From Butyriboletus loyo (taxonomy: Eukaryota > Basidiomycota > Agaricomycetes > Boletales > Boletaceae), in the NCBI GenBank assembly GCA_038093515.1, contig JBBPSI010000278.1, positions 1 through 29,734 of the forward strand: a stretch of DNA of 29,734 nucleotides, written 5' to 3'. Position 1 is the stretch's first letter, and each line of letters starts with the position of its first letter. Below, in pieces: positions 1 through 11,808 of this stretch. A program made the position numbers and the translations under genes. The notes under the pieces were generated by a model, which had not been told where the DNA came from, did no database searches, and saw only the letters and a list, made by a program, of their open reading frames with translations.

Positions 1-870
<870 letters not shown>

Positions 871-1120
871 CATCCCCGTGGCTGCAGCCGTGGGTAGCAG
901 AGTTCCTATGCCTTTGTTGTTCCACTGCTTCACGAACGCATCTGTACTTTGTACTCTAGACTGTTGAGACGCTCGCAGCGATGTGAAGTCGAAATTTTGA
1001 CTCACTCATTGTGTAAAGTTGAACTTTGTAATTGTACTACCGAGCAAAAGTTGACGGACGTTGGGCCATATGCATGTACGTTCCACTCCAACTATTGCCC
1101 CATGCGATTCCCCACTCTAA

Positions 1121-4100
1121 TCATGGCAGTCGACAGTCATCTCTCAACTTCAACACAGTCTTGACCTCGTCCATTCCCAGACCCCCAGACCCTAGCCCCG
1201 TCACGTTATCAAGCAGCTCCTCCCATTCATCGTTCTTCGCGCCAAACACAGCGTTGAGTAACCTTTCATGCTCTTGTAGATCTGCGCCGAGCAGACGTCC
1301 AGCCACCAGTAACCGGCTCCACGGGTTTTCAATTCGGGTGCGCGACGTGTTCATCGCCACTTGAGAGGTTTCTGCCCATAGCTCGCATTCTGCTTGGACG
1401 ACACGTGCTTGCGTGCGTGTCAGCCCATTCCGTGCTGAGCCATGCATCAGGCCTGGTCGGAAGAGGACCTGCCGCTGTAGTACATGCTCCGAAATTCGTG
1501 ATGCAATCCGCCTGTAGAGTCTTGTGACGACGGAGGCAGGAAGCATGTTCTGTAGGAAGGCCAAGTGGGACGACAGGAGCGCAACAGCCGGCAGCAAGGT
1601 ACTTGGGACGGCGATTTCCACTGTGCTGTTGTCTGAGTCCTGTATATGACTACCAAGATTGCAAGTCAGTGAAGCCCCTCCACGCGTCATGAATGCATCA
1701 AGTACTCACGTCGCCAGAGCGGAGAAGTGGAACTTCAGAGAGCCTTCACATTCTCCGCAGATTTGCTGCACCAACATATCTTCAGCCCGCGAGGAAAGCT
1801 TTACAAATTGTGTGACAAGCTCTTCAAAGATGGTGCCTTCAGAAGTCATCGCTCCATGACTGGCCCGTACATTATGCTCAGGGAGAGAGGTATGCGATCC
1901 CGCCGCCACACGGAGAGACGCGCGATGGTTGATCTCTGCCCAAAGTTCCAGGAAAAACTAGACATCGCTTGTTCGGGGAGACGACCAAGAAAACAGTAGA
2001 CATGCTTACCACCTCCTCTCCCCAAGTTCGCATAGCGTTCTCTATGTACTTCGCGCTTAATAAAGCCTTACACAAGCGCTGGCTCCCTTCAATACCTGTC
2101 AGTTTCCGCCCATCTGTCTTTGGGCCGTCTACACCCAACGCGCCGGGTACCGCGCGGACAAGAGCAGAGGAGAGCGTCTCGAACGCATCCAGGGATGATG
2201 ATATCCGAGAGTGGTATACTTCCAGGATTGGGAGTTGAACGTGAATAAGAAATTGTGTACGCTGTCGGAAAGACGGTAGAGGCGAGTAGCGATCTGCAGT
2301 GAGTGAGCAGATAGAGTTGATATGGCTGGTATGGTTGAGTAATGACGCACCAGTCACCTGTTCAACAAGTGCCTTGACTCTCCGTGCCGAACTTGTTGCC
2401 TTGAGGTCAGTATCTCGGGACACATGGCCATGTGTGTAGTCATGTCTATCATCATCAGCGATGACCCAAGCGTCAGAAGCACTGATGATTTCGTGGTATT
2501 GATCATCCGCGACTGCATTCTCTGTAAGCCCATTATCTCGATTGAATAGATAAGAAATTGAACCCACATTTCTTCTCTCCTTCCAGCCAAGCGCTGAACC
2601 AATCCTTTTGGTCTAGGATCACCTTGCTGATGCCTCCTCGCTCGGCTTGCCCTCTTTCGTCGTGTGCCTCTCGCTTGTCTTGGACAAACTCATAGCCCAT
2701 GTCACGCAGGCTAGAATCAAATATTAATGACTGATACACAGTATGCGCCAGCAAGGCGGGTCGAGTTAGCAGCATGGGAACTGAACGCTTGAGTTTTCGC
2801 TCAAGTATAGGAAGGAGAAGGGTCGTATAACTGTGCTGCGATTGCGTCGGTGCTTTATAAGACAAAGTTGTATATTATCACATACCCACGCATTGACATT
2901 CTGAAACTTGGAGCTGGAAATTAGTCTTTGCATGACACCTTCCATGAATGGAAGGTGATCATGGGCAACGTTGGCGATGTGCGTAAAATACCATTCGGGC
3001 TGAAAAATGGGTTTGAATAGTCTGCAGCACTCGCACGGACAACAGAGCTTACACACCCTGTCTAAGCGATTCGTCTCTCGCTCGGAGTCGAAGTGATATT
3101 TGAAACGCAAAGCTACCGGCTGGACGAGTGCCTGTAGTGGATAAGGGCCCTCGTTCTCTCGTGGTGGGTGGAGGGACTCTCCGCTGCATTTTGGATCAAC
3201 GGTGAGATGAGAACACACAGAAATTTCGGTGGGGATGCGCACATTTCTTGCAACGTGAGCAAATCTGAGACCACAGACTCGAAAGCTGTACGGTCCTCCT
3301 TGCTTGCGGCAGCATAATCAACAGCTGTTGGCCACTTGAGGCTCTCAGAAGCGGATGCGAGCGTTCTGTGGCGCCATTATCAAGCAGAGTCAAGGGTGAC
3401 CCGAGGACATGACATACGCAAATAAAGTTGCCTTCATGTCCTCCCATGTCTTGTCACAAACTCTCTCGAGAAACGAGATGAGATTGAGGCCATGCGAATT
3501 GCCGATGTCTTCCACTAGGCTGCACGAATGTTTCACATCATTAGCGAAGGCTAGGAGAGCTTGGTATTTCGAGGTTGCTGCTGTCGTTATTGGGGAACTA
3601 CTATTGCGCATCTGCGACAAAGCCCACTCGCTTCCAGCTTACATGAGTAGGCAGGAGAATAGACCATGGCACATATCTCTTACCTGAGCTGTAGAGTACG
3701 TTCTACGACGGCAACGTAAGACCGAACGCCCTCGAGTTCCTTTAGAGCACGATGCATTGTCTCTATGTCTTCGAGTAAAGTGGGGCCATTGTCATCTTCT
3801 GTGGGACTGAGCGCGGAAACCAGGTCATGGGACAGGTAGGCAAGATCGTCCTCTAAACTGTCGCGCAGCGAGGCAAGCTCTTTCGCCTTGTCCAGCTGTA
3901 GAACAGCCTCTATCCGTGTGTTAGTCGTCAAGATATTGATCTCTTTCTCCGATTCAACAAGCTGTGGAGAGATGAGCGTCGGGTAGAAAGACTGGCTGAG
4001 TTGATGCGAACCTGTTGCTCGAGTTGGACCTGGGTGTTGCGCGCGTCATCCAAAATCCGCTGCAGGCCATCGAGATGAGCCGAGTCTGCGAAGCTCTTGT

Positions 4101-4179
4101 TCAAGACATCAAGAGCTGAGTTGTGCGCGAGTTCTGTACTTGGCGGCTCCTGTAACTGCTTTACGGTTCGAGAAGACAT
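1121..4179 (-). CDS. TIP20: RINT1/Tip20 family subunit of the Dsl1/NRZ ER tethering complex
   Basis: Tethers Golgi-derived COPI vesicles at the ER together with Dsl1 and Sec39-type partners; cytoplasmic, membrane-associated. I place 11 exons: 4179-4012, 3961-3684, 3630-3418, 3365-3243, 3183-3057, 2999-2886, 2835-2568, 2512-2351, 2293-2010, 1957-1710 and 1649-1121. All junctions keep frame and give 837 aa, normal for the family. The N-terminus is coiled-coil-like (about residues 15-150). The RINT1_TIP1 domain then runs to the C-terminus, seen in RPEWYFTHIANVAHDHLPF, DRYSPLPSFRQRTQFLIHV, SRISSSLDAFETLSSALVRA and LPASVVTRLYRRIASRI. The start is the ATG at 4179; upstream DNA has no in-frame extension I could support. 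A CCACGTGG palindrome lies 56 bp upstream of it (4235-4242). No unusual residues seen. The family is clear; the choice of the yeast name over RINT1 is only convention. Confidence 0.92.
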
Positions 4180-4413
4180 TACGAGCTGAGGCTTGCCACT
4201 CGCAGCGTTGTCAAAACATTACCAGACTGATCGGCCACGTGGTTATCTTATTTAAATTGTTTACACAAACTGTACACTGCCCGACGACAAAATGAAGGTA
4301 GATTGGCAAGGATATGATCTAGTGTGTTACGTGGCATCAAATCCAAGGGCTACGTTGGCAGCTTAGTAGCGAGAGGTAAAAGCACACACCCACATGCGAA
4401 CAGAAGGGAGTCG
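4180..4413. promoter_or_regulatory. Promoter of the RINT1/Tip20 gene and 3' flank of the HAD gene
   Basis: This 234-bp gap lies between two minus-strand genes, so it holds the 3' UTR of the HAD gene and the promoter of RINT1/Tip20. It contains the perfect palindrome CCACGTGG at 4235-4242, an E-box core of the kind bound by bHLH factors (Cbf1-like in fungi), followed by an AT-rich tract (TTATCTTATTTAAATTGTTTAC). Binding is inferred from the motif only. Confidence 0.45.
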
Positions 4414-5344
4414 CTACACCTCCAACGCCTCTACATAACTCACCACCGATTTCCAGTCCTTGACCCGCTGCACGAAAATCCGACGTTTCTCATTCGCACA
4501 TGCTAGAGCCTCCTCGGCCACTTTGGCGTCTTCCACCAGAAAATCAGTGCTTCCATTTCCAAGCTCCACTCGCCTCCCGTAGGTCATGTCATCTTGCTCG
4601 TCTTCAGGAAGAGACAGCCTCTTGTTCCATTGGTAGTCTCCAAAAAGCAACACAGATGGCCCAACACCGTCTCCAGCATATTCGGCACAGGCCACCGCAT
4701 TTTCCAATGAGTCGTCAATCAATAATTTTGCCCTAATGCGGATGCAAACCTCTGCCTTTGTCAGTTTCTTGGGGATCACGTTGTCCTGATCTACGCCTGG
4801 AACACCGTCTAACTTTTGCTGAAGAGCAAACTGCCCGGTGCATATTATTTCGTCGAAGCAACCAGGGAAATGTCGTTGTGTCCATTCCCAGCTGGCATCA
4901 CGGGTATACTCGTTGCGTGCGGTGATGATGACGAGGCGATAGCCTAGACGACGTAGCGCAGCAGTGCCTTCTTGTGCACCCTCGATCGGCAAGATCGATG
5001 GGACCCAGTTTGTCGCGTAGAAATCCCTGACTTTCTTGTGTGTTTGGGCAGGTGGGCCCCAGCAGGGATTCTGGGATGAGCATCTAAGTAATCCGACCAC
5101 ATGGCAAACAAACAAGGAACGAACTTTCCAGTAATAATAATAGTAGAAGTCGCCCAGGTGAATGTTGGAGCCGTATTCCTCATTGTGCCCTGTTCGTGTA
5201 GCTTTGTGAAAAGCTATGGTGAAAGTTGGAACAAGGGCACGAACACGCTGCGATATGCTCGTTTGTGCTGCTCAAGACATCATCCAAGTCGACTGCTATG
5301 ATGCCCTTGGCTCCGACATGAATGGGTTGGTGGGCAGGTGGCAT
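4414..5344 (-). CDS. HAD-superfamily hydrolase (5'(3')-nucleotidase-like), uncharacterised
   Basis: Predicted phosphatase of the haloacid dehalogenase fold; the substrate is unknown and the protein has no targeting signal I can see, so it is probably cytosolic. Exons are 5344-5245, 5189-5125 and 5070-4414, giving 273 aa. Motif I is IIAVDLDDVLSSTNEHIA near residue 15 (nucleophile Asp in DLDD), then WHNEEYGSNIHLGDFYYYYY, motif II is LVIITARNEYTR, a Lys-rich KKLTKAE stretch supplies the likely motif III lysine, and motif IV is LLIDDSLENA. All four catalytic motifs are therefore present. The start ATG (5344-5342) lies five residues before the first family-like stretch. It stands head to head with the ABC transporter, 52 bp from the transporter's likely start. 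Nucleotidase-like specificity is only a guess from the NT5C-type motif spacing. Confidence 0.85.
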
Positions 5345-5396
5345 GGACTCGACGACGGATAAGATTAAGATCAAGCACCGATGTAACTCAGATCAC
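5345..5396. promoter_or_regulatory. Very short shared promoter of the HAD hydrolase and ABC transporter genes
   Basis: Only 52 bp separate the HAD start codon (minus strand, 5344) from the chosen ABC transporter ATG (5397). There is no TATA box. Both 5' leaders must lie inside this gap or inside the other gene, so the two transcripts probably overlap or both start within the opposite gene. An in-frame upstream ATG for the transporter at 5343 would overlap the HAD start codon itself. Confidence 0.5.
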
Positions 5397-8338
5397 ATGT
5401 CAGAGTCTCTCATGCCCACCGCCATCGCCAACCTTGCCCGCGTCTACGCAACCCACCGTCCACTCGTACAGCGCGGCCTCACTGTTGGCTTCGTCCTCTA
5501 CGTTCTCCTGGCTGCATATCAAGGCGTGGTAGCCCGTCCTCCCACCAAGAACAACAAGGATGTTCCTGCGAGGGACGGAAAGCCTGCACGCGTCGCTGTG
5601 AGCATCCCTTTAGTGACTTGCAATCATCGGCGACCTCAATCTATGCTCCACACCTATTTCAGGTCGATGCACTATTTTATCAGCGCCTCGGCGTCATGCT
5701 TAGAATCGTTATCCCTTCCATCCGCTCCAAGGAGGCTCTTCTCCTTGTCATGCACTCCAGTTTGCTGGTATTCAGGACTGTAATTTCTTTATATGTCGCC
5801 GCCCTCGATGGCAAGTGAGTACTACTGTCACCCATCGTTGATCTGTGTTCACTCGTTCGGAAGGATCGTCGCATCCCTTGTCAGGGGGAGGTCGTCCGAG
5901 TTCCTTCTAAATATCATTCGCTGGCTCCTTGTCGCAATCCCGGCAACTTGGACGAACAGCTGGTTGAGCTATGTCCAGAACAAGCTCGCCATTGCGTACC
6001 GAACCCGTCTAACTCGCGAGGTGCTCCAGCAATATCTCGCCGAGGAATCCGAGACACCCGGCTCAAAGGTTTATTATAAAATATGTGAGTGAAGGTCATG
6101 ACATGCGATCCTAATTTCCCTACTTTCTTTTCAGCAAACTTGGATGACCGGATTAAGAACGTTGACCAGTTAAGTCTCAAAAATATTCACCATTCCGAGG
6201 CATTGACGAGCGCGTAGAATGATTACACATGACATTCAGCGATTCTCTGCTCATCTTGCAGCCATCTATGCGAATTTAGCCAAACCCATACTTGATGTCA
6301 TTCTTTATAATTACCAGCTGTCCCAGAACATCGGCGCAGAGGGGCTCGTGCTCCTTACCATTTTGATACAGTCATCTGCTGCATTATGTGCGTGCTCGCT
6401 TTTGTGAAAACTGACCTCTAGGTTGACACAGAGTATAGTACGAGCAGTCACACCTTCGTTTGGGACCTACACTGCTAAATCCGCCGCCCTCGCCGGTTCT
6501 CTCCGGCACACTCATTCTCGTTTGGCAGAGTTCGCTGAAGAAGTCGCATTTTTCGGCGGCGAAGATGCTGAGAAGGAAATCATAGAGAAGGAGTACATGA
6601 CGCTTGTGCGGCACGAAGAGAAGGTCATGGCCCGGAGATGGTGGTATGGTTGTGTTGAGGAAGGGATCGTGAAATGGCTGTGGGGAAGCTTTGGGGTCAG
6701 TGTTACATTTTCTTGTGTACGTTTGACTAAATTCCGTAAAGCTGGTGGTTTGTGCCATCCCAGTTTTCTTTAAGCTTCCCGGTCTCTCGAATGTCGACCT
6801 TGCGAGCCGCACGGAAGGTCAGTGTAGCATTGGTCTTAGTCACTTTTGACTGATGCTTCTACCAGGTTTCGTCACAAATCGGAGGCTTCTGTTGTCTTCC
6901 TCTGGTACATCTCTTCATGTTCTTTCCAGGTTGGTCAATTGACAGCTATCTGTGATGCTAGATGCGATGGGTCGTGTGATGTACTCTTACAAGGACCTGG
7001 CCGAACTTGCAGGTTACACTGCGCGTGTTTCTCTCCTACTTGACACAATGTCGGACGTGCGCAAAGGTAAATTCGAAAAAATTCTTGTAGCTAGTGCCTT
7101 GGAAGGGGAGAACAGTAAGAGTGCGTCTTTTGGATAATCCGTGGCTCCACCTTATCTCATTATGAATAGTTATCAGCGGGCGGGGGGAAATCTTTGAAGC
7201 CGATGACATCCAGTTCGAAAATGTCCCGATTGTGACTCCTAACGGGGACGTGCTGCTCAAGAGCTTGACATTCAGCGTAAAACCAGGGGTAACGACCTTA
7301 CTTTATATGATAAATCCAGTAACTACACAGTATATAGGAACATTTGCTCATCGTTGGGCCAAATGGTAAATGCACCACGCCGTATTCAACAGAATTCTGA
7401 CTCTAGCATTCTTTCAGGGTCTGGGAAGTCATCGTTATTCCGTATCCTCGGTGGACTTTGGCCCGTTTATGGTGCGTTCAACACGGCCTTGCGATGTTTT
7501 CTTTCTCAGTCTTTCTAGGTGGCACCATGCGGAAGCCACCTGCATCAGATTTCATCTTGATTCCTCAACGACCGTATCTCTCGTCGGGTACACTTCGTGA
7601 CCAGGTCATTTACCCACACTCAGAGGAGCAGATGAAAGCTCGTAAGTCCCCGCGTGACTTTTTTTAGATCATTGCTGACTGGGAATCCTTAGGAGGACTT
7701 ACGGATGACAACCTACTCGCTATTCTTGCCGTGGTGGGCATGGATAGCGTTGTAGAACGTGAGGGCGGATGGGGCGTGACCCGTGAGTGGAGGGAAGCCT
7801 TGAGCGGTGGTGATCAGCAGAAGATTGCGTGGGCAAGATTATTTTATCATAAGCCTAAAGCAAGTTTTTCTCTTTTTGAATGTCCCTCTTTCAAAGATGA
7901 CCGGTCGGCACAGTACGCCATTCTCGATGAGGCCACCTCGCTCGTTCCGCCAGATATGGAGGGCAAGATGATGGAACACGCGACTGCCCTGGGTATCACA
8001 CTCCTGACTGTTTCTCACCGACCATCCTTATGGAAGTATCATTCCACGATCCTGCAATTTGATGGACAAGGTGGATATGTGTTGTACGTCGCATTCCTAC
8101 GATTGATCAAGAGCGCTCGCTGAATGATGTTTTCAGCACGCAGTTGAATGCGGACAGGCGACTATCGCTCCAAGAGGAAAAGGAGGAACTGCAGGCGAAA
8201 CGCTTGGAGGTGTAAGTCGTTTCTGCCTCGGTCTCGTGAGCCATGAGCGTTGATGTGGGACCTTCCAGACCGAGATTCAAGTCACGTCTTGCGGAGCTCC
8301 GACTCCTAGCCGATCAACGAAGTGATGGGGCGCAGTAG
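5397..8338 (+). CDS. Half-size peroxisomal ABC transporter, ABCD/PXA (ALD) family
   Basis: Imports long-chain fatty acyl-CoA into peroxisomes as a dimer of half-transporters. I place 17 exons: 5397-5597, 5663-5814, 5864-6084, 6135-6168, 6218-6387, 6439-6695, 6742-6817, 6866-6904, 6962-7114, 7170-7288, 7338-7365, 7418-7471, 7519-7641, 7693-7859, 7914-8083, 8137-8211 and 8269-8338. They sum to 702 aa in frame. A first hydrophobic segment is [16 protein letters not shown] (about 26-42). The membrane domain carries ALD-type stretches such as [31 protein letters not shown] and [10 protein letters not shown]. Walker A is GPNGSGKSS (481-489), the signature LSGGDQQ (579-585), Walker [10 protein letters not shown] (599-607), and an H-loop VSHRPS follows. 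The intron at 7860-7913 begins GC rather than GT. The exact paralogue (Pxa1 or Pxa2) cannot be told by eye. Start could be the in-frame ATG at 5343 or 5412 instead. Confidence 0.95.
7860..7913 (+). other. GC-AG intron directly before the Walker B motif of the ABC transporter
   Basis: The exon ends HKPK at 7859 and the conserved YAILDEATS begins at 7914. The only junction joining them in frame is AAA/GCAAGT...GGCACAG/TAC. GCAAGT is the usual donor form of the GC-AG intron class, which the major spliceosome removes. Length 54 nt is normal for this genome. Confidence 0.85.
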
Positions 8339-8557
8339 TAATGACATCGGATCAAGCAGTAGTAGACTAGTGCATGGACGAGCGCGAGAATAAGGTGCCA
8401 AATTGGGAAATATGTGTGGCGACGTGCCGAACCGTCCCAGCAGCCAATCGGATGCCTTTATTTTCTGAGCCAGTGCGCTTGTCGTCAAACGCCGCGCCTC
8501 AGCTCTGCACGACCACTTTCCTTCGCTTTCCCGCTCGTCTCCGGCCCCCTCGAGACG
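8339..8557 (+). promoter_or_regulatory. Promoter of the PRELI/Ups2 gene with CCAAT box
   Basis: This 219-bp gap separates two plus-strand genes. A CCAAT box (CAGCCAATCGG, CCAAT at 8444-8448) sits 110 bp before the next start codon, a usual distance for a Hap-complex site; an inverted ATTGG occurs at 8402-8406. A pyrimidine-rich tract (8505-8550) precedes the ATG, as is common in fungal leaders. No TATA box was seen. Confidence 0.5.
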
Positions 8558-9222
8558 ATGCATTTCCTCTCCCAGTCATTCAAGTACGAGTGCGTAAATT
8601 TTAACGAGTGCTGACCGTTGGACCCCTCTGATGTGCAACGCTCCTTTAGCCATCCCTGGTCTCACGTCGTCATTGGAATATGGCATAAATACCCAAATCC
8701 ACACTGCACGCACGTCGTAACGGTTGATGTTATAGATCGTTCGGTCGACCCAGCCACTGGAATAATACGGACAGAACGTGTGTTGGGTTGTAAACAAAAG
8801 GCACCCACTTGGATCATCAAAGTATGTCGATCTCCCTCACAGGTTGTTGTCTGGCCCACATCTTTTTTCAAACATTCTAGTTGTTCGGTGGATCGGAAGA
8901 TGCCTACGTACGTGAGATATCGTTCGTCGATCCCGCTGCGCAAAGAGCAACGATCACCTCCGTCAACCTTTCTTTATCTCAATTCGCATCTTGTTATGAA
9001 AGGATACAATATAGCCCGACCTCCTCCCATCAGACGATGTTCACACAAACCGCAGAAATACAAGCACGCATGGCGATGTGGCGGGCTATGACGGATAGAG
9101 TGGAGAGTTGGCTCGTGCAGAGGTTCGAGCAAAATGCGAAGCTGGGCAAGGCAGGGTTTTCGGACGTGTTGAGGACGATGTGGGAGCCAAAGCAACCCCA
9201 GTTATCCCAGGGAGCACCATAA
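8558..9222 (+). CDS. UPS2: PRELI/MSF1 domain lipid-transfer protein, Ups2-like
   Basis: Mitochondrial intermembrane-space lipid-transfer protein; the Ups2 branch works with Mdm35 to carry phosphatidylserine towards the inner membrane for phosphatidylethanolamine synthesis. Exons are 8558-8589, 8650-8821 and 8881-9222, giving 181 aa, the usual length of the single PRELI domain. Family stretches are FKYDHPWSHVV, HKYPNPHCTHVVTVDV, DPATGIIRTERVLGCKQ, GGSEDAYVREISFVDP, NLSLSQFASCYERIQYSP and WLVQRFEQNAKLGKAGF. The KQ-x-x-P-x-W-I stretch and the ENAKxGKxGF-like C-terminus fit Ups2/Ups3 better than Ups1, which is my reason for the symbol; this paralogue call is less certain than the family. Start is the only ATG giving the conserved M-x-x-x-x-x-S-F-x-Y beginning. 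It converges on BRF1, 253 bp away. Confidence 0.9.
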
Positions 9223-9475
9223 CCGCTTCCCGTGGTTTTCCATTCTCATGACGCTGTCGCATCAGAATAGTTTGCTCACATCCCGCATCTCAGCATTTCT
9301 TAGACGCCATTATTCGTGGATTTGTCCTCTAAAAGTCCCAACGACAATACATTATGATTATTCTACACATGTAATGTATCTCTTAGACCGGGAATCATGC
9401 TGGGTGACCTACTACTTGAATCCATGTATACAGTCTCGGAAAACCGCGGAAGAGCGATGGGATTATAATAATTTT

Positions 9476-11683
9476 TCATGCTTCCTGCTCGTATGCTTCA
9501 TCCCAGCCAACATAGGGATCTTCGTTATCCCCCTTCTCGCTTTCATCTTCCTCTCCATCGTGTGCTGCATTGGGCAAGTCGCTTCGGGATGCCCACCGTG
9601 AGGATTTCTGGCTTCCTACACCACCACCTCCCTCTTCCACTATCACACCCTCCTCCGTTTTATCATCCATCGAATACAGGTTACCTTTCTCATCAAAGTT
9701 AATGTCCGGATTTCCACCGTCTACGAAGAGATCTTTAAGCGCATCGTAATTGATTCGTTTGCTATATTTCGCATTTTTCTTGAGGAGGTTGCGGACGGAT
9801 TCAGCAGCAGTTCTCCCAGACGGTGAAAACTCGTCGCGAGGTTTCGCAACAGTTTTTCGTCGCTGGAAAAGGTTGGCACAAAAATAGTAAATCGATGGAA
9901 ACGGATAGAAAGTCTAGGCGAGAGCCGAACCTTGCGACTTCTTGGGTGCTGTGTGCCGTATTCTTCCAATTGATCTGCTTTTGCTGCGGAATCGCCTTGA
10001 GCGACATATTCCGATAGCGGAGAATGGAAAACATACTGGCAATACCCTCCAAATACTCGCGATTCATTTCTACCCATACACGCTCTTTGATTTTAACCTC
10101 TTCCTCGGATAGAAGAAATCGGTCGAGTTCCTTTTCGTCAAGGTCTTTGAGTTCATCGACTTGAGCAAAGAGTGTATGACGCCGTTCTTCCGCTTCGTCA
10201 AGCGCTTCGGTAAGCATGAGGCCCTGTGAATTTTGCAAGAACGTTGCTACCTCTTCCGCAAGGGCTTGGTTGACGGTTTCTTCAATGCTCGTAGCAGACC
10301 GAGTTGTTGCGTCCTCGATACTCAACCGAAGGACCGGGTCGATGTGAGCATAAGTTGTTTCTTCATCATCCTCAGGGAAGAAGAGGGGTGGAGGTGCTGT
10401 TGTGCCCACAAGGATTCCTTGATTGAAAAGTGCAGGATCTATCGCTGGCGGGGGAGGCGCGACCAGTTGAGACGGAGGTTCAGCTCCTTCCTCCTCTGAC
10501 ATATGGTCCACTCTTTTTTGCTTTCCCTTCCGCTTTTTAATCATGACCTCCTTGGGTCCATTCCCGGCTTTCTCTCTTTCCCTTTCCTCCCGTTCCCTTC
10601 CCTTAGTAAATGCGGGTGGGTCCATCTCCTCGTCCAACCATACCGTCCTGAAGTCTGCCAAGGTCAGTGCTCCACTGGGCGTCTTCTTGAATTCCTCAAG
10701 ACGTTTCTTCAACGTAGTGTCTGCAATCTTGACAACCTGTACAATTTCCTCCACAGATCTCCGAAAATTATTCATGCGAGCGGCGAGGAGAAGTGCTGCA
10801 CCACATATACCGGCCGGACGTCGACCCTTGGTAACCCAGTCCCTGTCAAGGCGCTGAACAAGACGAACGGCATCAGTGGCAACCCTGTGGGTCTCTTCGC
10901 CGAACTCAAGCAATGGAGCGAATCGGGAAATGTAATGTGACGGATCAACGAGAGGAAGTTTGAGATTGAGAGTTTGTACAAGCTGGAGATAGGTATGACC
11001 GAGTTCGAATACATTTACCTGGAAGGGTGATCAGCGGAAATGACATGTGAAATGTGCAACGCTATTCACCTGCAAAAGGTCGGAAAAGTCGATGAGCATG
11101 TAGTTTCGCGTCTCCTTCTGTCTGCATGCGACATATAGACAAACGGCAGCTACGTTGACGCTTCTTCGCCCTTTTGTGAATTTGTGTTCCACAGCAAGAG
11201 TATAGAGACGTGTTGCGGCAAGTGCGACGACCTCGGAGAGACGGAGGGCTGTGGCAAGACTCTGGATCTTTCTACTAGCTGTTCAGATGTCATTCAGGGA
11301 GGTTCTTCAGCATTTTGAAACCACATACCGTTTGCAATTGTCTGCTCGCGAGATTCGATGCTTCCCCTCTTCCCAAAGCGACCGCTCATACGAGCGTGGG
11401 CTGACCGGGACTGAGATATGTGATTACTGGCACTGGACGGCGTCACTCACTCGAGCCTTGTCCAACATATGCCCCCTGAACCATTGCCGCGCCGGTAGAA
11501 GTTTCGCCAAAGGTGACCTCGGACACAATCGTGTTCTCTTCCACCACGGTCCCGCATTTTACGCAGAATCCGTTGCCTGCGGCGGGGTCATACTCGATTA
11601 TCGTACCCCCGCAATCTGTGCAGACGGTCTGGGTAGGGGTGAGATGGAATTAGCATGCAGGACATACACGGTCGACATACCAT
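9476..11683 (-). CDS. BRF1: BRF1, TFIIB-related subunit of RNA polymerase III factor TFIIIB
   Basis: Bridges TBP, Bdp1, TFIIIC and RNA polymerase III at tRNA and 5S promoters; nuclear. Exons are 11683-11681, 11628-11451, 11400-11329, 11278-11070, 11018-10037, 9995-9931 and 9862-9476, summing to 631 aa. The first exon is just the ATG: an intron with GTATGT donor, GCTAAT branch-like site and CCCAG acceptor follows at once. The N-terminal zinc ribbon has Cys at 4, 7, 23 and 26 (VCTDCGG, FCVKCG). Next come GQGSTHARMSGRFG and two cyclin folds (LAVEHKFTKGRRSVNVAAV; VTKGRRPAGICGAALLLAARM). The TBP-binding Brf1 region is ERVWVEMNREYLEG, and the last conserved block is KKNAKYSKRINYDALKDLF before an acidic tail. 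The 41-nt intron 9996-10036 is unusually short. It is divergent from TFC3, another Pol III factor. Confidence 0.95.
11681..11683 (-). other. BRF1: Start-codon-only first coding exon of BRF1
   Basis: The coding part of exon 1 is exactly ATG, followed on the minus strand by GTATGT at 11680. The next exon opens ACCGTCTGCACAG, encoding TVCTDCGG of the zinc ribbon. Reading straight through the intron loses the frame, and no upstream in-frame ATG was found in the sequence checked back to about 11760. Confidence 0.7.
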
Positions 11684-11790
11684 GATCTTGGGGATCGTTT
11701 GTACTGCTTGCGCGCCAGTCAGACTCCCGCTCACGGATTTGAATCGGCGCTTATCAATCTTATCACTCGACTCGGACGAGATACGAAAGC
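11684..11790. promoter_or_regulatory. Shared bidirectional promoter of BRF1 and TFC3
   Basis: The start codons of BRF1 (minus, 11683) and TFC3 (plus, 11791) are 107 bp apart, so one short region must drive both. There is no TATA box. A TFIIIC B-box-like sequence is readable on the minus strand (GATTCAAATCC, 11735-11745, one mismatch at the first core position). Co-regulation is inferred from arrangement and shared function. Confidence 0.6.
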
Positions 11791-11808
11791 ATGGACGAGC
11801 TCGTCCAT
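11791..11808. repeat. 18-bp perfect palindrome over the TFC3 start codon
   Basis: ATGGACGAGCTCGTCCAT equals its own reverse complement and is exactly the first six codons of TFC3 (MDELVH). In RNA it could fold or dimerise around the start codon. The encoded residues are conserved in the family as I remember it, so protein constraint may explain much of it. Confidence 0.9.
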
